A stretch of DNA of 64,000 bases, taken from contig CAMWHE010000002.1 in assembly GCA_947173955.1 (NCBI GenBank), positions 1-64,000 of the forward strand, in the 5' to 3' direction. Position 1 is the first letter of the stretch. Each line of letters opens with the position of its first letter. Shown in pieces: positions 18,392-27,638 of the stretch. Origin of the DNA: an uncultured Bacteroidales bacterium (GTDB lineage: Bacteria; Bacteroidota; Bacteroidia; Bacteroidales; Muribaculaceae). The translations under genes were made by a program, and so were the position numbers. The notes under the pieces were generated by a model that made no database searches, was not told the DNA's origin, and saw only the letters and a list, made by a program, of their open reading frames with translations.

Positions 18392-19273
18392 ATGGCAAGA
18401 CACTATTCACATATAATCGCAATCTCGGCAGTCACTGCTCTGCTGCTTGCCGGATGCTCCGGCAAAGGCGGAGGCACCAATGACTACACCAAACGGGAGC
18501 GCAATCTTATCAAGGAAGGCATAAAGCACTATTCGGACAGCGACTTCAGAAAGGCTGACGTAGCTTTCGAGAAAGCGCTTGCCGAGAATCCGGATAACCC
18601 CTACGCTCAATACAATTCGGCGCTAACACGTCTCGGACTCGCATCCGTTATGTCCGATGCCGCTACCGATTCCATAAAAATCGGAGCAGACTCCGTCTTC
18701 CTCAACATAGCCAAGTCACCGCAGGCTGACACTATTCTGAGAGAAAACTCCCTGTACAATAGCGGCAATATAGCTTTCAGCCGCGAGGACTACCGCAGAA
18801 GTATAGAATTGTACAAACAGATACTCCGTGCGGATACTGCCAACCGTGAAGCTCTTGAGAACCTGCGTCTTGCCCAGCTAAGAATACCGCCTGAGGATGA
18901 AAACGACCAGAACCAGAATCAGGACCACAAGCAGGATCAGGATCAGGACCAGCAACAACAGAACCAGCAGCAGAACCAGCAGGATCAGAATAAAGATCAG
19001 CAGGATCAGAACAACGACAACAAGGACCAGAATCAAGACCAGAACCAAAATCAAGATAAGCAAGACCAGAATCAAAACAATAAGCCGAAACCTGAAGATC
19101 AGGATAAAAAGCCTCAGGACCGTCAGGACGGCTCCATGAGCGCCGCCAACGCCCAGCAGATACTTGACGCTATGGAAAAGAAGGAGGCGGCTACTCGTCA
19201 GCGGGTCGAGAACATGAAAGCCGATGAGGAGCGCAAGGCCAACGCGAATGCTACCACTTTAAAGCCCTGGTAA
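18392..19273 (+). CDS. batC: BatC, TPR lipoprotein with Asp/Gln/Asn-rich tract
   Basis: 293 residues. A lipoprotein signal with a lipobox LLAGC lies at about residue 22-26. TPR repeats occupy about 37-165 (FRKADVAFEKALAENPDNPY, YRRSIELYKQILRADTANRE). From about 168 to 250 the protein is almost purely Asp, Gln, Asn and Lys, then a charged C-terminal helix follows (about 255-285). In the Bat complex, TPR proteins probably dock the VWA partners. The low-complexity tract is longer than the TPR core would need and is encoded by an imperfect DNA repeat. Confidence 0.9.
   Translation: MARHYSHIIAISAVTALLLAGCSGKGGGTNDYTKRERNLIKEGIKHYSDSDFRKADVAFEKALAENPDNPYAQYNSALTRLGLASVMSDAATDSIKIGADSVFLNIAKSPQADTILRENSLYNSGNIAFSREDYRRSIELYKQILRADTANREALENLRLAQLRIPPEDENDQNQNQDHKQDQDQDQQQQNQQQNQQDQNKDQQDQNNDNKDQNQDQNQNQDKQDQNQNNKPKPEDQDKKPQDRQDGSMSAANAQQILDAMEKKEAATRQRVENMKADEERKANANATTLKPW
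18895..19130 (+). repeat. Imperfect CAG/CAA/GAC/AAC-type codon repeat inside batC
   Basis: Roughly 235 bp built from degenerate 6- to 12-bp units such as CAGAATCAGGAC and GATCAGGACCAG. It encodes the Asp/Gln/Asn tract of BatC. All units stay in frame, so length change by slippage would alter tract length without disrupting the gene. Confidence 0.8.
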
Positions 19274-19321
19274 TCCGGTAATAATAAATCGTTTTGTGAT
19301 TGTCTTCCGATTATACTGAAA

Positions 19322-21169
19322 ATGATGAAAACAAAAATCAAGCTACTGCTTTCTATTACGGCACTGACACTGATGTCTGCCCTGTCGTTGCGCGGTCAGA
19401 GCGTCAGTGTACGGGTTGCCCCTGATGTCGTTGTCGAGGGTGAGATGTTCAGAGTCATCTATGAGCTGGAGAATGCTCGTGCCAACGATATCAAGATCGA
19501 TGATATCGACGGTTGCAATAAACTGAGCGGCCCCGGCATCACTTCGTCGAGTTCCATGACTATCATCAATGGCAAGACCACACAGAAATCGTCATACAGC
19601 TATGCATATACATACAGGGCAATAAAGACAGGCACCCACACCATTGCGCCTGCCACTTTCATCATTGACGGGAAGGAATATAAGTCAAAGGAAGCAAGTA
19701 TCAAGGTATTGCCTCCCGACCAGAGTGCATCACCGGCACCATCCTATTCCGGTAGCCAGTCAACACAGCCTTCGGCGTCAACGCAGCCATCCGCAAGCAC
19801 AAGTCAAGCTGCCTCGGGCAATGACCACTTCCTGAGAATGAATCTCAACAAAACGCGCGTATATGAGCATGAAGCCATAGAGTGTACGCTCACGCTATAT
19901 ACCCGCGAACAACAGCCTAATCTTAATTATAAGACGCCCCCGTCATTCGACGGCTTCCTGACTCAGGATGTCGACAACTTCCGCGGACAGCCTACAATGG
20001 ACAATATCAACGGCCGCAACTATATCATCTATCCGCTGAGAAAATATATCCTGTTCCCGCAGAAGACCGGCAAACTGGAAGTCAATCCCGGCGCACTGCA
20101 GATGACTGTCACCGAATATGAGGTCATGAATACATTCTTCGGGCGTCAGATGATACCGGTCGGAGAAAAAGAGCTGACAGTCACAGGCTCTCCGACAACC
20201 GTCAATGTGCAGGCACTCCCCTCCCCTGCCCCGGCGTCATATAACGGAGCTGTCGGACGATTCACTCTCGAGTCAAAACTTAATCCGGAATCGCTGCGGA
20301 CGAATGAGGCGGCCTCATTGGAAATACTGATCACAGGTACAGGCAATATAGCCAATATAAAAGCGCCGCAACCGGAATTCCCGATTGATTTCGAGCAGTA
20401 TACACCTTCCGAAGATATCGCCACGCGAGTCTCCGGCAGCACCGTGACAGGCTCGATCAGGACGGAATACACTTTTGTACCGCAAAGTGTCGGAAAATTT
20501 GAGATTCCTGAAATAGAATTCAGCTACTTCGATCCCTCCAAGAAGGATTATGTCACTCTTAAGACAGGAGGATATACCATAGATGTGGCCCGTGGCGCCG
20601 GTGTCACTACCGGGATCGTCGAGCAGGAGGACATAGCACGCCGCGCCACCGACATCCTTCACATTCATAAGTCGGAAGCCTCGAAGCTGAGCAAGACACT
20701 GTCGACACCCGTATTCTATACGGCAAAATTCTGGATTGTATGGATTGTGATTCTTGGCGGAGCGGTAGCATTCCTGCTTATTTACAGGAAAGAGAAGAGT
20801 AAGCGTGCGGATATCGCCGGCATGAAAACGGCAAGAGCCGGCCGTGTCGCCAAGAAACGTCTGCGCACTGCTAAAAAGTACATGGATGCCAACAACAGCG
20901 AGGCCTTCCATGCCGAAGTTCTGAAAGCACTGTGGGGATATATCGCTGACCGCCTTGCAATACCGCTGACAGATCTCAACCGGGCCAACGTGTCGGAAAA
21001 ACTCGGCGCCCGCGGTCTGAGCGATGAGGAAATAAATAAGCTCATCGACATTCTCGATGAATGCGAGATGGCACGCTACACACCGGCTTCGGCCATGCGC
21101 GATATGCCGGCTATATATTCCGATGCATCTGATGCGATGGATTACCTGTCAAAACTGAATAAGAAATGA
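19322..21169 (+). CDS. batD: BatD, oxygen-tolerance family membrane protein
   Basis: 615 residues. Signal peptide (about 1-24), then tandem beta-rich periplasmic domains with the family motif VVEGEMFRVIYELEN near the N-terminus. A Ser/Thr/Gln/Pro linker at about 135-165 holds a doubled TQPSAS unit. A transmembrane helix lies at about 467-489 (FWIVWIVILGGAVAFLLIYR), followed by a basic cytoplasmic tail with DRLAIPLTDLNRANVSEKL. BatD is the large envelope subunit of Bat operons. It starts 48 bp after batC and overlaps batE by 4 bp (ATGA). Confidence 0.9.
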   Translation: MMKTKIKLLLSITALTLMSALSLRGQSVSVRVAPDVVVEGEMFRVIYELENARANDIKIDDIDGCNKLSGPGITSSSSMTIINGKTTQKSSYSYAYTYRAIKTGTHTIAPATFIIDGKEYKSKEASIKVLPPDQSASPAPSYSGSQSTQPSASTQPSASTSQAASGNDHFLRMNLNKTRVYEHEAIECTLTLYTREQQPNLNYKTPPSFDGFLTQDVDNFRGQPTMDNINGRNYIIYPLRKYILFPQKTGKLEVNPGALQMTVTEYEVMNTFFGRQMIPVGEKELTVTGSPTTVNVQALPSPAPASYNGAVGRFTLESKLNPESLRTNEAASLEILITGTGNIANIKAPQPEFPIDFEQYTPSEDIATRVSGSTVTGSIRTEYTFVPQSVGKFEIPEIEFSYFDPSKKDYVTLKTGGYTIDVARGAGVTTGIVEQEDIARRATDILHIHKSEASKLSKTLSTPVFYTAKFWIVWIVILGGAVAFLLIYRKEKSKRADIAGMKTARAGRVAKKRLRTAKKYMDANNSEAFHAEVLKALWGYIADRLAIPLTDLNRANVSEKLGARGLSDEEINKLIDILDECEMARYTPASAMRDMPAIYSDASDAMDYLSKLNKK

Positions 21170-21939
21170 AAAAGATACTCCTCATTATAAGTCTTATCGC
21201 CGGCAGCTTCGGCCTAAAGGGTGCGTCTCTGCCTGAAATGGCTGACTCAGCATACAACGAACTGGCCTACTCTGAAGCACTCAGGCTCTATGAAGCCACG
21301 CTCGACTCGCTCGGCGGCTCAGCCGACCTCTACTATAATATAGCCAACACCTATTACCGCCTTCAGCAGCCGGGGAAGGCCATTCTCTGGTATGAGCGTG
21401 CTATAATGGCTGATCCGACCCACGACGATGCACGCGCCAATCTTGAATTTGTCAATACCACGATAACCGACAAGCCGATCGACAACCGCTCGCTCATAAA
21501 ACGCAAATATGACAGCCTCGTCGACTCCGCAAGCACCGACACATGGGCCTGGGCGGCTACATTGCTTTTCGCTATCGCCGTAACCGGTGCCGTGGTCTAT
21601 CTCATCAGCGGAGATGTCACTGTCAGAAAGATATGCTTCTTCGGCGGTCTGGGAGCTCTCGGACTCTCGATCGTGCTGCTCGTCATCGCGGCTACCGGAG
21701 CTTCCCGCTCCACCAATCATGAGTATGCCATTGTGACAAGCCCTGCGGCAAACCTGTCGACCTCACCCCGCGCATCGACCGATGCCTCCACACAGGCATT
21801 CCTGCTCCACGAAGGGACGAAGGTTGAACTTGTCGACTCGCTGATCAAAGGCAATTCATCGGCCGACTGCTGGTATGAAGTCAATGTCGGGGGCAACGCC
21901 CGCGCATGGATCAACGGCGAAGACATCGAGCGAATCTGA
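21166..21939 (+). CDS. batE: BatE, TPR and SH3-like membrane protein
   Basis: 257 residues. Signal peptide (about 1-20), TPR pair (about 22-100: YSEALRLYEATLDSL, YRLQQPGKAILWYERAIMAD), two adjacent transmembrane helices (about 126-145 and 157-176) and a C-terminal SH3-like domain (about 185-257: VTSPAANLSTSP, WYEVNVGGNARAWINGEDIE). SH3-like domains in this setting often bind peptidoglycan. It closes the Bat operon and is coupled to batD by a 4-bp overlap. Confidence 0.9.
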   Translation: MKKILLIISLIAGSFGLKGASLPEMADSAYNELAYSEALRLYEATLDSLGGSADLYYNIANTYYRLQQPGKAILWYERAIMADPTHDDARANLEFVNTTITDKPIDNRSLIKRKYDSLVDSASTDTWAWAATLLFAIAVTGAVVYLISGDVTVRKICFFGGLGALGLSIVLLVIAATGASRSTNHEYAIVTSPAANLSTSPRASTDASTQAFLLHEGTKVELVDSLIKGNSSADCWYEVNVGGNARAWINGEDIERI

Positions 21940-22028
21940 CAGCGCATCGCGACGCTCTGATCGTATCGCTCAAATCGCTTTGGAAATATATGCGATAATA
22001 AAAATTTTTAATGATTTCATCAGAAAAA

Positions 22029-22060
22029 TTTGCCTATTTGAAAATATGGGCTTAAATTTA
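22029..22060 (+). promoter_or_regulatory. Promoter upstream of the small DNA-binding protein
   Basis: TTTG (22029-22032), 20-bp spacer, TAAATTTA (22053-22060): close to consensus, with A in place of the final G. It lies in the 175-bp gap after batE and leaves a leader of about 45 nt before the ATG at 22115. Confidence 0.65.
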
Positions 22061-22114
22061 TAGCAACAAAAGAGAATCATACACAAATTTATCCACAATA
22101 TAAAGTTTAGCACC

Positions 22115-22378
22115 ATGACTAAAACTATCACATTCAATGAGCTCCGTCGCCTGAAAGACAGCTTACCCGATGGCGCAACACACCGTATCGCCGATAAACT
22201 CAATGTCACAGCTCAGACAGTTCGCAATTACTTCGGAGGTGTCAACTATGAATTCGGCAAAAACTGCGGCGTACATATCGAGCCGGGTCCCGACGGAGGC
22301 ATCGTAGTACTTGACGACACCACAATCTACGACATGGCTGTAGAAATCCTTCAGGAAGAACAGGCTAAAGAAAAATAA
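22115..22378 (+). CDS. Small HTH-type DNA-binding protein
   Basis: 87 residues. Residues about 8-40 give a plausible helix-turn-helix (LRRLKDSLPDGATHRIADKL, then VTAQTVRNYFGG), where TAQTVRNYF would be the recognition helix. A short beta-rich segment with GPDGGIVVLDD and a C-terminal helix follow. Such small proteins are frequent in Bacteroidales and are annotated only as DNA-binding; targets are unknown. It has its own promoter and lies 78 bp before the universal-stress gene, which it might accompany on one transcript. Confidence 0.75.
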   Translation: MTKTITFNELRRLKDSLPDGATHRIADKLNVTAQTVRNYFGGVNYEFGKNCGVHIEPGPDGGIVVLDDTTIYDMAVEILQEEQAKEK

Positions 22379-22456
22379 CACCGAACTTATAAAAACTATC
22401 CGCAAGGATAATCCCACCCAAGTCAACCACATCCACTAAAACACAGAATAACAGAA

Positions 22457-23578
22457 ATGGAAGCTGACCGCCTTCTCACTATAGCAATCCATACTTATGA
22501 GAAAGCCAACCAGCTCAAAGCCCTGCTGGAGGGTGAAGGGATAACGGTGGTTTTACATAACGTCAACCTCAGCGAGCCTGTAGTCTCCTCGGGAGTCAGG
22601 GTGCGCATCAAAGAGGCTGACTTGCCATTGGCACTGCGCATAATCGAGAATCGCGAGATTTTCATTATGCCTGACAAGGCAGGCAATGAAGCTGAAATGC
22701 CGGAGATACTCGCTCCGATCGATTTCAGTCCCTATTCCACCCAGGCCTGCCGACTCGCTTTCGACATTGCGTCGCGCCACGGAGCGCGTATTCTGCTGCT
22801 CCACGCCTATCCGGTTCCCGAGCGCATTAATCTCCCCCTGTCCACATCCATCAACCTTGATCCGGACGACACCGGCGACCCGCGTATTGACGAGGAACTG
22901 TTTCTTGAGGCAAAGAACAAGCTTGATGAATTCGCATCAAAACTTAAGGAGCAGATCAAGACCGGAGAACTTCCGCCGGTGAAATTCAATACAGAGGTAA
23001 TGGCGTCTGTTCCAGAAGATGCTATCATCGAAATCTCCAAGACCCGCAAACCGATGCTGATTGTGATGGGCACAAGAGGAGCCGACAAGAAAGAGCGTGA
23101 TCTGATCGGCTCAGTGACAGCCGAAGTGCTTGACTCATGCCGTGAGCCGGTCTTCACAGTTCCGGAGCACTCAGCCGTCAAATCTCTAAATGACATCAAG
23201 GAAGTCGTTATCCCCTGCAATCTTGATCAGGAAGACATTCTTGCCATCGACGCACTCGAGCGTCTTATTCCCGGCTCTCCGATTCGTGTGCGCCTGCTCT
23301 ACATCGAGCGCCGCCGCTCTTCCAACACTACCCGGTCAAGCGAGCTTCTCCTTGAATATTGTCTGAAGCACTATCCCCTGAGCAAGTTCTCCTACGAACA
23401 GATCGCTGCTTCCGACGCATCGACCTATTTCCAGCATCTCTCCGATACAGGCGATGGATGTTCACTTATCGTGATACCCAACAAGAAGAAAAACATCCTC
23501 TCCCGCCTCTTCAATCCATCGCTGGCGCACAAACTGCTGTTTGACGCCGACATCCCCCTGATGGCAATCCCCGTCTGA
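22457..23578 (+). CDS. DUF2007 domain fused to tandem universal stress domains
   Basis: 373 residues. Residues about 1-68 match DUF2007 (a small signal-transducing-like domain: YEKANQLKALLEGEGITVVL, GVRVRIKEADLPLALRII). Residues about 76-235 form a first UspA domain (ILAPIDFSPYSTQACRLAFD) with a nucleotide-binding-like GTRGADKKERDLIGSVTAEV. A second, more divergent Usp-like half follows (about 245-373), ending with VIPNKKKNILSRLF and PLMAIPV. The first half should bind ATP; the second may not. The protein is cytoplasmic and probably stress responsive. Confidence 0.85.
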   Translation: MEADRLLTIAIHTYEKANQLKALLEGEGITVVLHNVNLSEPVVSSGVRVRIKEADLPLALRIIENREIFIMPDKAGNEAEMPEILAPIDFSPYSTQACRLAFDIASRHGARILLLHAYPVPERINLPLSTSINLDPDDTGDPRIDEELFLEAKNKLDEFASKLKEQIKTGELPPVKFNTEVMASVPEDAIIEISKTRKPMLIVMGTRGADKKERDLIGSVTAEVLDSCREPVFTVPEHSAVKSLNDIKEVVIPCNLDQEDILAIDALERLIPGSPIRVRLLYIERRRSSNTTRSSELLLEYCLKHYPLSKFSYEQIAASDASTYFQHLSDTGDGCSLIVIPNKKKNILSRLFNPSLAHKLLFDADIPLMAIPV

Positions 23579-23645
23579 GCCACTTTGCCTATTTATAAAT
23601 ATTGGTGACATATCTCTCCTTTAAGCACCATCTTTTAACTATATA

Positions 23646-25952
23646 TTAGAGTCTGTCAATTTCGTCTTGACGGGATACTTTACCTTTATATTTGCCTTTC
23701 TCCGTATTCAATGTATATTTTATACTTAAAGAGAGAAATCGGGATGCACCTTTAATATCCGAGGAATAATCAACAGTATTTGTATTGGTATCAAACCGTT
23801 GTCGCCATGTGTTGAAAATGTCGTTGGCGGAAAGAGTAAATGTCCAGTTTTTCCAGGATTTATTCAATGTTAGCGATGCCTGCCACGTTCCACGGCTGTA
23901 TACCACCCCCTGATTACCGGTTCCGAGACCATATAAGTTGAAATACGCATAAATACCTCCTGGAATATCAAAGCGATTGTTAAGGGAAAGTGTATAGAGT
24001 GGCTTTTTGTAGGCCCTTTTCGGCGTACCATATTTCAGATTCTGTATATAAAATACGCACTGTACTGTCGGATGCCATAGGCCCAAATCAAGTCGTTGGA
24101 CAGCAACAAGCTGAAATGAGTTGAAATCAGGAAGATTTACAGGTCTTACAATATTAATATGATCGCCATCATCGTGTAAATATACTGTGGACACATCTCT
24201 ACGGTTTATAGCAAATGAACTTTGCAATATAAACTTCTTATAATTTACATTAAGACCAATTTTATGAGTGAGAGCTGATTTAAGTTCAGGATTGCCGGTT
24301 TCCCAAAGTGTAGGGGTCACATACAGATATGTGTTGTCTAAAGACTGATATACGGGACGGATTACAGATGATCGGTAATACATGATAATGTTGACTGGTG
24401 AATTAAATGAAATACCCAAGTTTGGCAACCAATCGGCATATCTCTTTGAAAGATCTTCACGAATTATATTGTTCTGCATGAAATCGGTGTTTGTCGCTTC
24501 CAATCGGATGCCACCATAGACATTCCATTTTTCGTTGGGAGTCCAATCGAAACTAACAAATCCGGCATAAAGATTTTGCTTCACATCGTCGGTTTCAGGC
24601 CTGATGAAATCAGGATTACCGGTCGAAAATCCTATATAATACTGCTTATTATGAGTATATGAAATATCTGTACCTGCTTCTATCTCAACATTATAAAACT
24701 TTCTTAATAACATAAGTTTTCCAGACCAAAGAGAAGCAATATTGCTATTAGAGTTTAGAACGACATTAATATAATTATTTTCCTCAACGCCTGAATTAGA
24801 TTTATTTAATGAGCGTACATAGTCGGCGTCAATCCGCAATCCGATATTTACCGGAAGACTGAGACTTCCGAATGTATTGACATGGTGCATAGAGTGCTGC
24901 CTATGGAGATCGCTTAATGACTCTATCATGCTTTCATTTTGCCTAAACTCAGTTGTTGAATTAGCGCTACCGGAATAATGACTTTTAGGAGTACGTCTAA
25001 AAGCGTATTTAATTCCTACTGAGTTCTTTCCGAAATCATAGTTAAACCCTGCATCAGTCATCAGACTCTGACTTTTGCTTTTAGCGTTAGCATAAGTATC
25101 GGTCTTATACACTATGTCTGCATTACTTTTGGTTGAAAATTCTTCTGAATAATGGCGATTTTGTTTGAACCCGGAGAATCCGTAGGAGAAATCGCCGAAC
25201 ACGGTAAGACCGTTCTCGGTATGATAATTAAGGGTCAGATCCGCAGTCTCCGACCATTCTTCGCTTGCAGAGATATTACCTGCCGCAACTACATGAAATC
25301 CATCGTTACGTTTTCTTGTGGTAATTAGAATTACGGATGTAACATCCGCTCCGTACTTTGATGATGGATTAGTTATTATTTCCACATCAGATATTTCATC
25401 GGCAGAGAGCATGGATAACTCGCTGACAGATTGTACAAGTCTGTTGTTTATATAAATGACCGGCACTCCATGTCCTAAGACAGAAATACCACCAACAGAT
25501 GAATCAATTAATGGCAGTTGCCTTATTGCATCCATCGCATTTCCGAGTTTTGAAAGAGGATTTCCATCCATTGAAATTTGCAGGCCTCTCGGCGTTCCCT
25601 TCACATACCGTTTACTCGCACGGACTACGACCTCCGCCAGTTCGGTTGAGTTCACAAGACTGATAACCGAATCACACGGGAGAGCGACATCAATGCTTTT
25701 ACAACCGACTGAGGATATATTAAGAAACATCCCGTCGCTCACAGAGATGTCAAAATGAAAATACCCGTTAATATCGGTAATATCCGTACTGATCATTACC
25801 GAGTCCGGCTGCATGAGGCTCACGGTTGCAAACTCAACCGGACTTGAATCTGACGACGAAACAACACGGGCATAGACAGACCGCATCTGCGCTGTAACCG
25901 GTATAACAGCGACAAACGCAAAAAGAATCAAACTGATAATTTTTCCTTTCAT
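23646..25952 (-). CDS. Outer-membrane beta-barrel receptor with carboxypeptidase-like N-terminal domain
   Basis: About 768 residues from the ATG at 25952, chosen because a clear signal peptide starts there (MKGKIISLILFAFVAVIPVT) while the open frame upstream runs through the promoter. An N-terminal CarboxypepD_reg-type domain (about 22-100: VSSSDSSPVEFATVSLMQPD, ISTDITDINGYFHFD) precedes a plug-like region (QISMDGNPLSKLGNAMDAI, VEIITNPSSKYGADVTSVIL) and a large barrel typical of the outer membrane beta-barrel family. A -7-like TAATTTTG lies on the minus strand at 25995-25988. Substrate unknown; no SusD partner is adjacent. Base composition is more AT-rich than the flanking core genes. Confidence 0.8.
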   Translation of the reverse strand: MKGKIISLILFAFVAVIPVTAQMRSVYARVVSSSDSSPVEFATVSLMQPDSVMISTDITDINGYFHFDISVSDGMFLNISSVGCKSIDVALPCDSVISLVNSTELAEVVVRASKRYVKGTPRGLQISMDGNPLSKLGNAMDAIRQLPLIDSSVGGISVLGHGVPVIYINNRLVQSVSELSMLSADEISDVEIITNPSSKYGADVTSVILITTRKRNDGFHVVAAGNISASEEWSETADLTLNYHTENGLTVFGDFSYGFSGFKQNRHYSEEFSTKSNADIVYKTDTYANAKSKSQSLMTDAGFNYDFGKNSVGIKYAFRRTPKSHYSGSANSTTEFRQNESMIESLSDLHRQHSMHHVNTFGSLSLPVNIGLRIDADYVRSLNKSNSGVEENNYINVVLNSNSNIASLWSGKLMLLRKFYNVEIEAGTDISYTHNKQYYIGFSTGNPDFIRPETDDVKQNLYAGFVSFDWTPNEKWNVYGGIRLEATNTDFMQNNIIREDLSKRYADWLPNLGISFNSPVNIIMYYRSSVIRPVYQSLDNTYLYVTPTLWETGNPELKSALTHKIGLNVNYKKFILQSSFAINRRDVSTVYLHDDGDHINIVRPVNLPDFNSFQLVAVQRLDLGLWHPTVQCVFYIQNLKYGTPKRAYKKPLYTLSLNNRFDIPGGIYAYFNLYGLGTGNQGVVYSRGTWQASLTLNKSWKNWTFTLSANDIFNTWRQRFDTNTNTVDYSSDIKGASRFLSLSIKYTLNTEKGKYKGKVSRQDEIDRL

Positions 25953-26081
25953 ATTCGGACGATTTTGGTTTTCTGATTTTGACAATGCAAAATTAGAATC
26001 ACACAACCCAATGATCCGAATACCAGTCAAGACAATAACGTGACCCTTCGCAAATGTCACGCTTTTGTCCCGAAAAAAAAG

Positions 26082-27515
26082 CTATTTCGTAAAGAAAAAA
26101 TTAAAGACTTCTTCAGGGAGTTTCTGTTTGATTCTGCTCTTACGTCGTCTCAACGCTTCATCAGAAGAGCCCATCGCAGCAGAAATCACTTCCTTACTAC
26201 ATCCTGCAAAACTCAAGGTGAAAAAGACGCAGTCATCATTCGTCAATCCGGGGAAAGCTTCCTTCATATCAGAGCAACAACCTGAGAATCTTCCAACAAT
26301 AATATCATAGACAGAACTAAGTTCCACTTTATTAACGGGACTAAGATCCCGGATAAGATTTAATTTTCTCATCAATTCGTATTGTGGCTGACTTCGGAAT
26401 ACCTCAAGCAAAAGTTCATATTTATGCTCTATAAGACGCGCTACTGATACAATATCATTAGCATTGAGATCCCTCTGCCCTTCATTTTCATCGAGTTTTG
26501 GCATAAGCTCTACGATACGTGCATTAAGAGCATAGATCTTATCTGTTAGTTCAATCATATGCTTCTTTAGCCTGAGCGTCTTCAATACAAAGAATAAGAT
26601 TATCAATATAACTGTAACTGTCAATACTGAAGTCCACATTATAGTCTGGAACCTATGATTCTTACGGGCAATATCTGCACGGTAACTCTTTTCAATTTCT
26701 GCAACTTTTTTTGACCCGTCAAGCCGAAGGATTGAATCAGTATAGACATGGATGCTATCTTTATAAACAAGGGCATTTTTGTAATCGCCTTGTTGAACAA
26801 GAATATCATATATGGCATTCGTCCTGAGCAACTGGCCATAGATATTCAATGAGTCCTTACTGATAGCTCTATACCCTCGCAATGCGGTTTCATATTTTCC
26901 CTCGGCAAGCCATAGCCTGCACTGTGTAACATCAATCTCCCCTTTCTGCAGATAATTATTTTCACACAAAACAGTCGCCATATCAAGAGCCTGCTGAGCT
27001 TCCGGATACTTTCCTGATGCAATGTAGACCTGAGCTAATTTTTCAAGAGCGGAAGACTGTAACAATTTATTGCCGGCCTTTTGCGCATAAGCACCGGCAA
27101 GCTCTAAATTGAAGATAATGTCTTCAAGAGTTGACATGGATAATCCAAGATTAAAATAGTCTATTGTAATCAGAGCGGTATCATTCATCTCGAGAGCATA
27201 TTCCAATGCCTGCTGATTACACTCTCCGGCTTTATCACGGAGGTTCTGATTATAGTAAATGAATCCAAAGAGCCGAGCTAAAGATTCTCTTTGCTCTAAA
27301 GGAGTTTCGTCCGTAAGCATATCTTCAGCTGCTAAAGCTTTTAACTGAGCTTCCGCATACTTACCATCCTCTACCAGATCAAATCCCTCCGAAATAACGT
27401 CTCCAAAACTCTGTTTATGAGAACACGCACATAACGACACAAACATTATTAGAATGATCGCATCGAGAATACTATTCGCAATTCGTCTGTATATGCACCG
27501 GTTTAATAAATTCAT
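26082..27515 (-). CDS. TPR membrane protein with C-terminal HTH-like segment
   Basis: 477 residues. A hydrophobic N-terminus (about 16-30) ends in a possible lipobox LCAC (Cys31). TPR-like helices span about 38-265. A transmembrane helix lies at about 290-312 (WTSVLTVTVILIILFFVLKT), followed by a coiled-coil stretch and a C-terminal segment like a LuxR-type HTH (LSFAGCSKEVISAAMG, then EALRRRKSRIKQKLP). TPR-TM-HTH proteins are a common Bacteroidetes class of presumed membrane-bound regulators. A -7 element TACCTTTG (27527-27520) lies only 4 bp before the ATG, so the mRNA may be leaderless. It could regulate the neighbouring receptor gene; that is inference. Confidence 0.75.
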   Translation of the reverse strand: MNLLNRCIYRRIANSILDAIILIMFVSLCACSHKQSFGDVISEGFDLVEDGKYAEAQLKALAAEDMLTDETPLEQRESLARLFGFIYYNQNLRDKAGECNQQALEYALEMNDTALITIDYFNLGLSMSTLEDIIFNLELAGAYAQKAGNKLLQSSALEKLAQVYIASGKYPEAQQALDMATVLCENNYLQKGEIDVTQCRLWLAEGKYETALRGYRAISKDSLNIYGQLLRTNAIYDILVQQGDYKNALVYKDSIHVYTDSILRLDGSKKVAEIEKSYRADIARKNHRFQTIMWTSVLTVTVILIILFFVLKTLRLKKHMIELTDKIYALNARIVELMPKLDENEGQRDLNANDIVSVARLIEHKYELLLEVFRSQPQYELMRKLNLIRDLSPVNKVELSSVYDIIVGRFSGCCSDMKEAFPGLTNDDCVFFTLSFAGCSKEVISAAMGSSDEALRRRKSRIKQKLPEEVFNFFFTK

Positions 27516-27577
27516 AGTACAAAGGTAGTTATTTTCAGATAATAACTAATTCATATTCTTCCATTAATTCTATTGCC

Positions 27578-27613
27578 TAAAAAAAACCTCCGGAGGGGAA
27601 TGGTCTCCGGAGG
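27578..27613 (-). terminator. Intrinsic terminator at the end of the PUL operon
   Basis: CTCCGGAGG (27605-27613) pairs with CCTCCGGAG (27586-27594) to give a GC-rich stem. On the minus strand it is followed by eight T residues (complement of A 27578-27585). It lies about 26 bp after the GH89 stop and is the only strong intrinsic terminator seen in the 19-kb locus. Confidence 0.9.
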
Positions 27614-27638
27614 TAGTATTATATGATGTAGGGTGGAA

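Noticed and set aside
18878..19075. Leu/Val/Ile-rich minus-strand open frame inside batC
   Set aside because: It is the complement of the Asp/Gln/Asn repeat and has no independent signals.
18895..19130. Possible CRISPR array or satellite in batC
   Set aside because: Units are short, degenerate, in frame and without spacers; they encode a low-complexity protein tract.
25953..26060. 36-residue N-terminal extension of the beta-barrel receptor
   Set aside because: It crosses the likely promoter and would bury the signal peptide; the ATG at 25952 starts exactly at a signal sequence.
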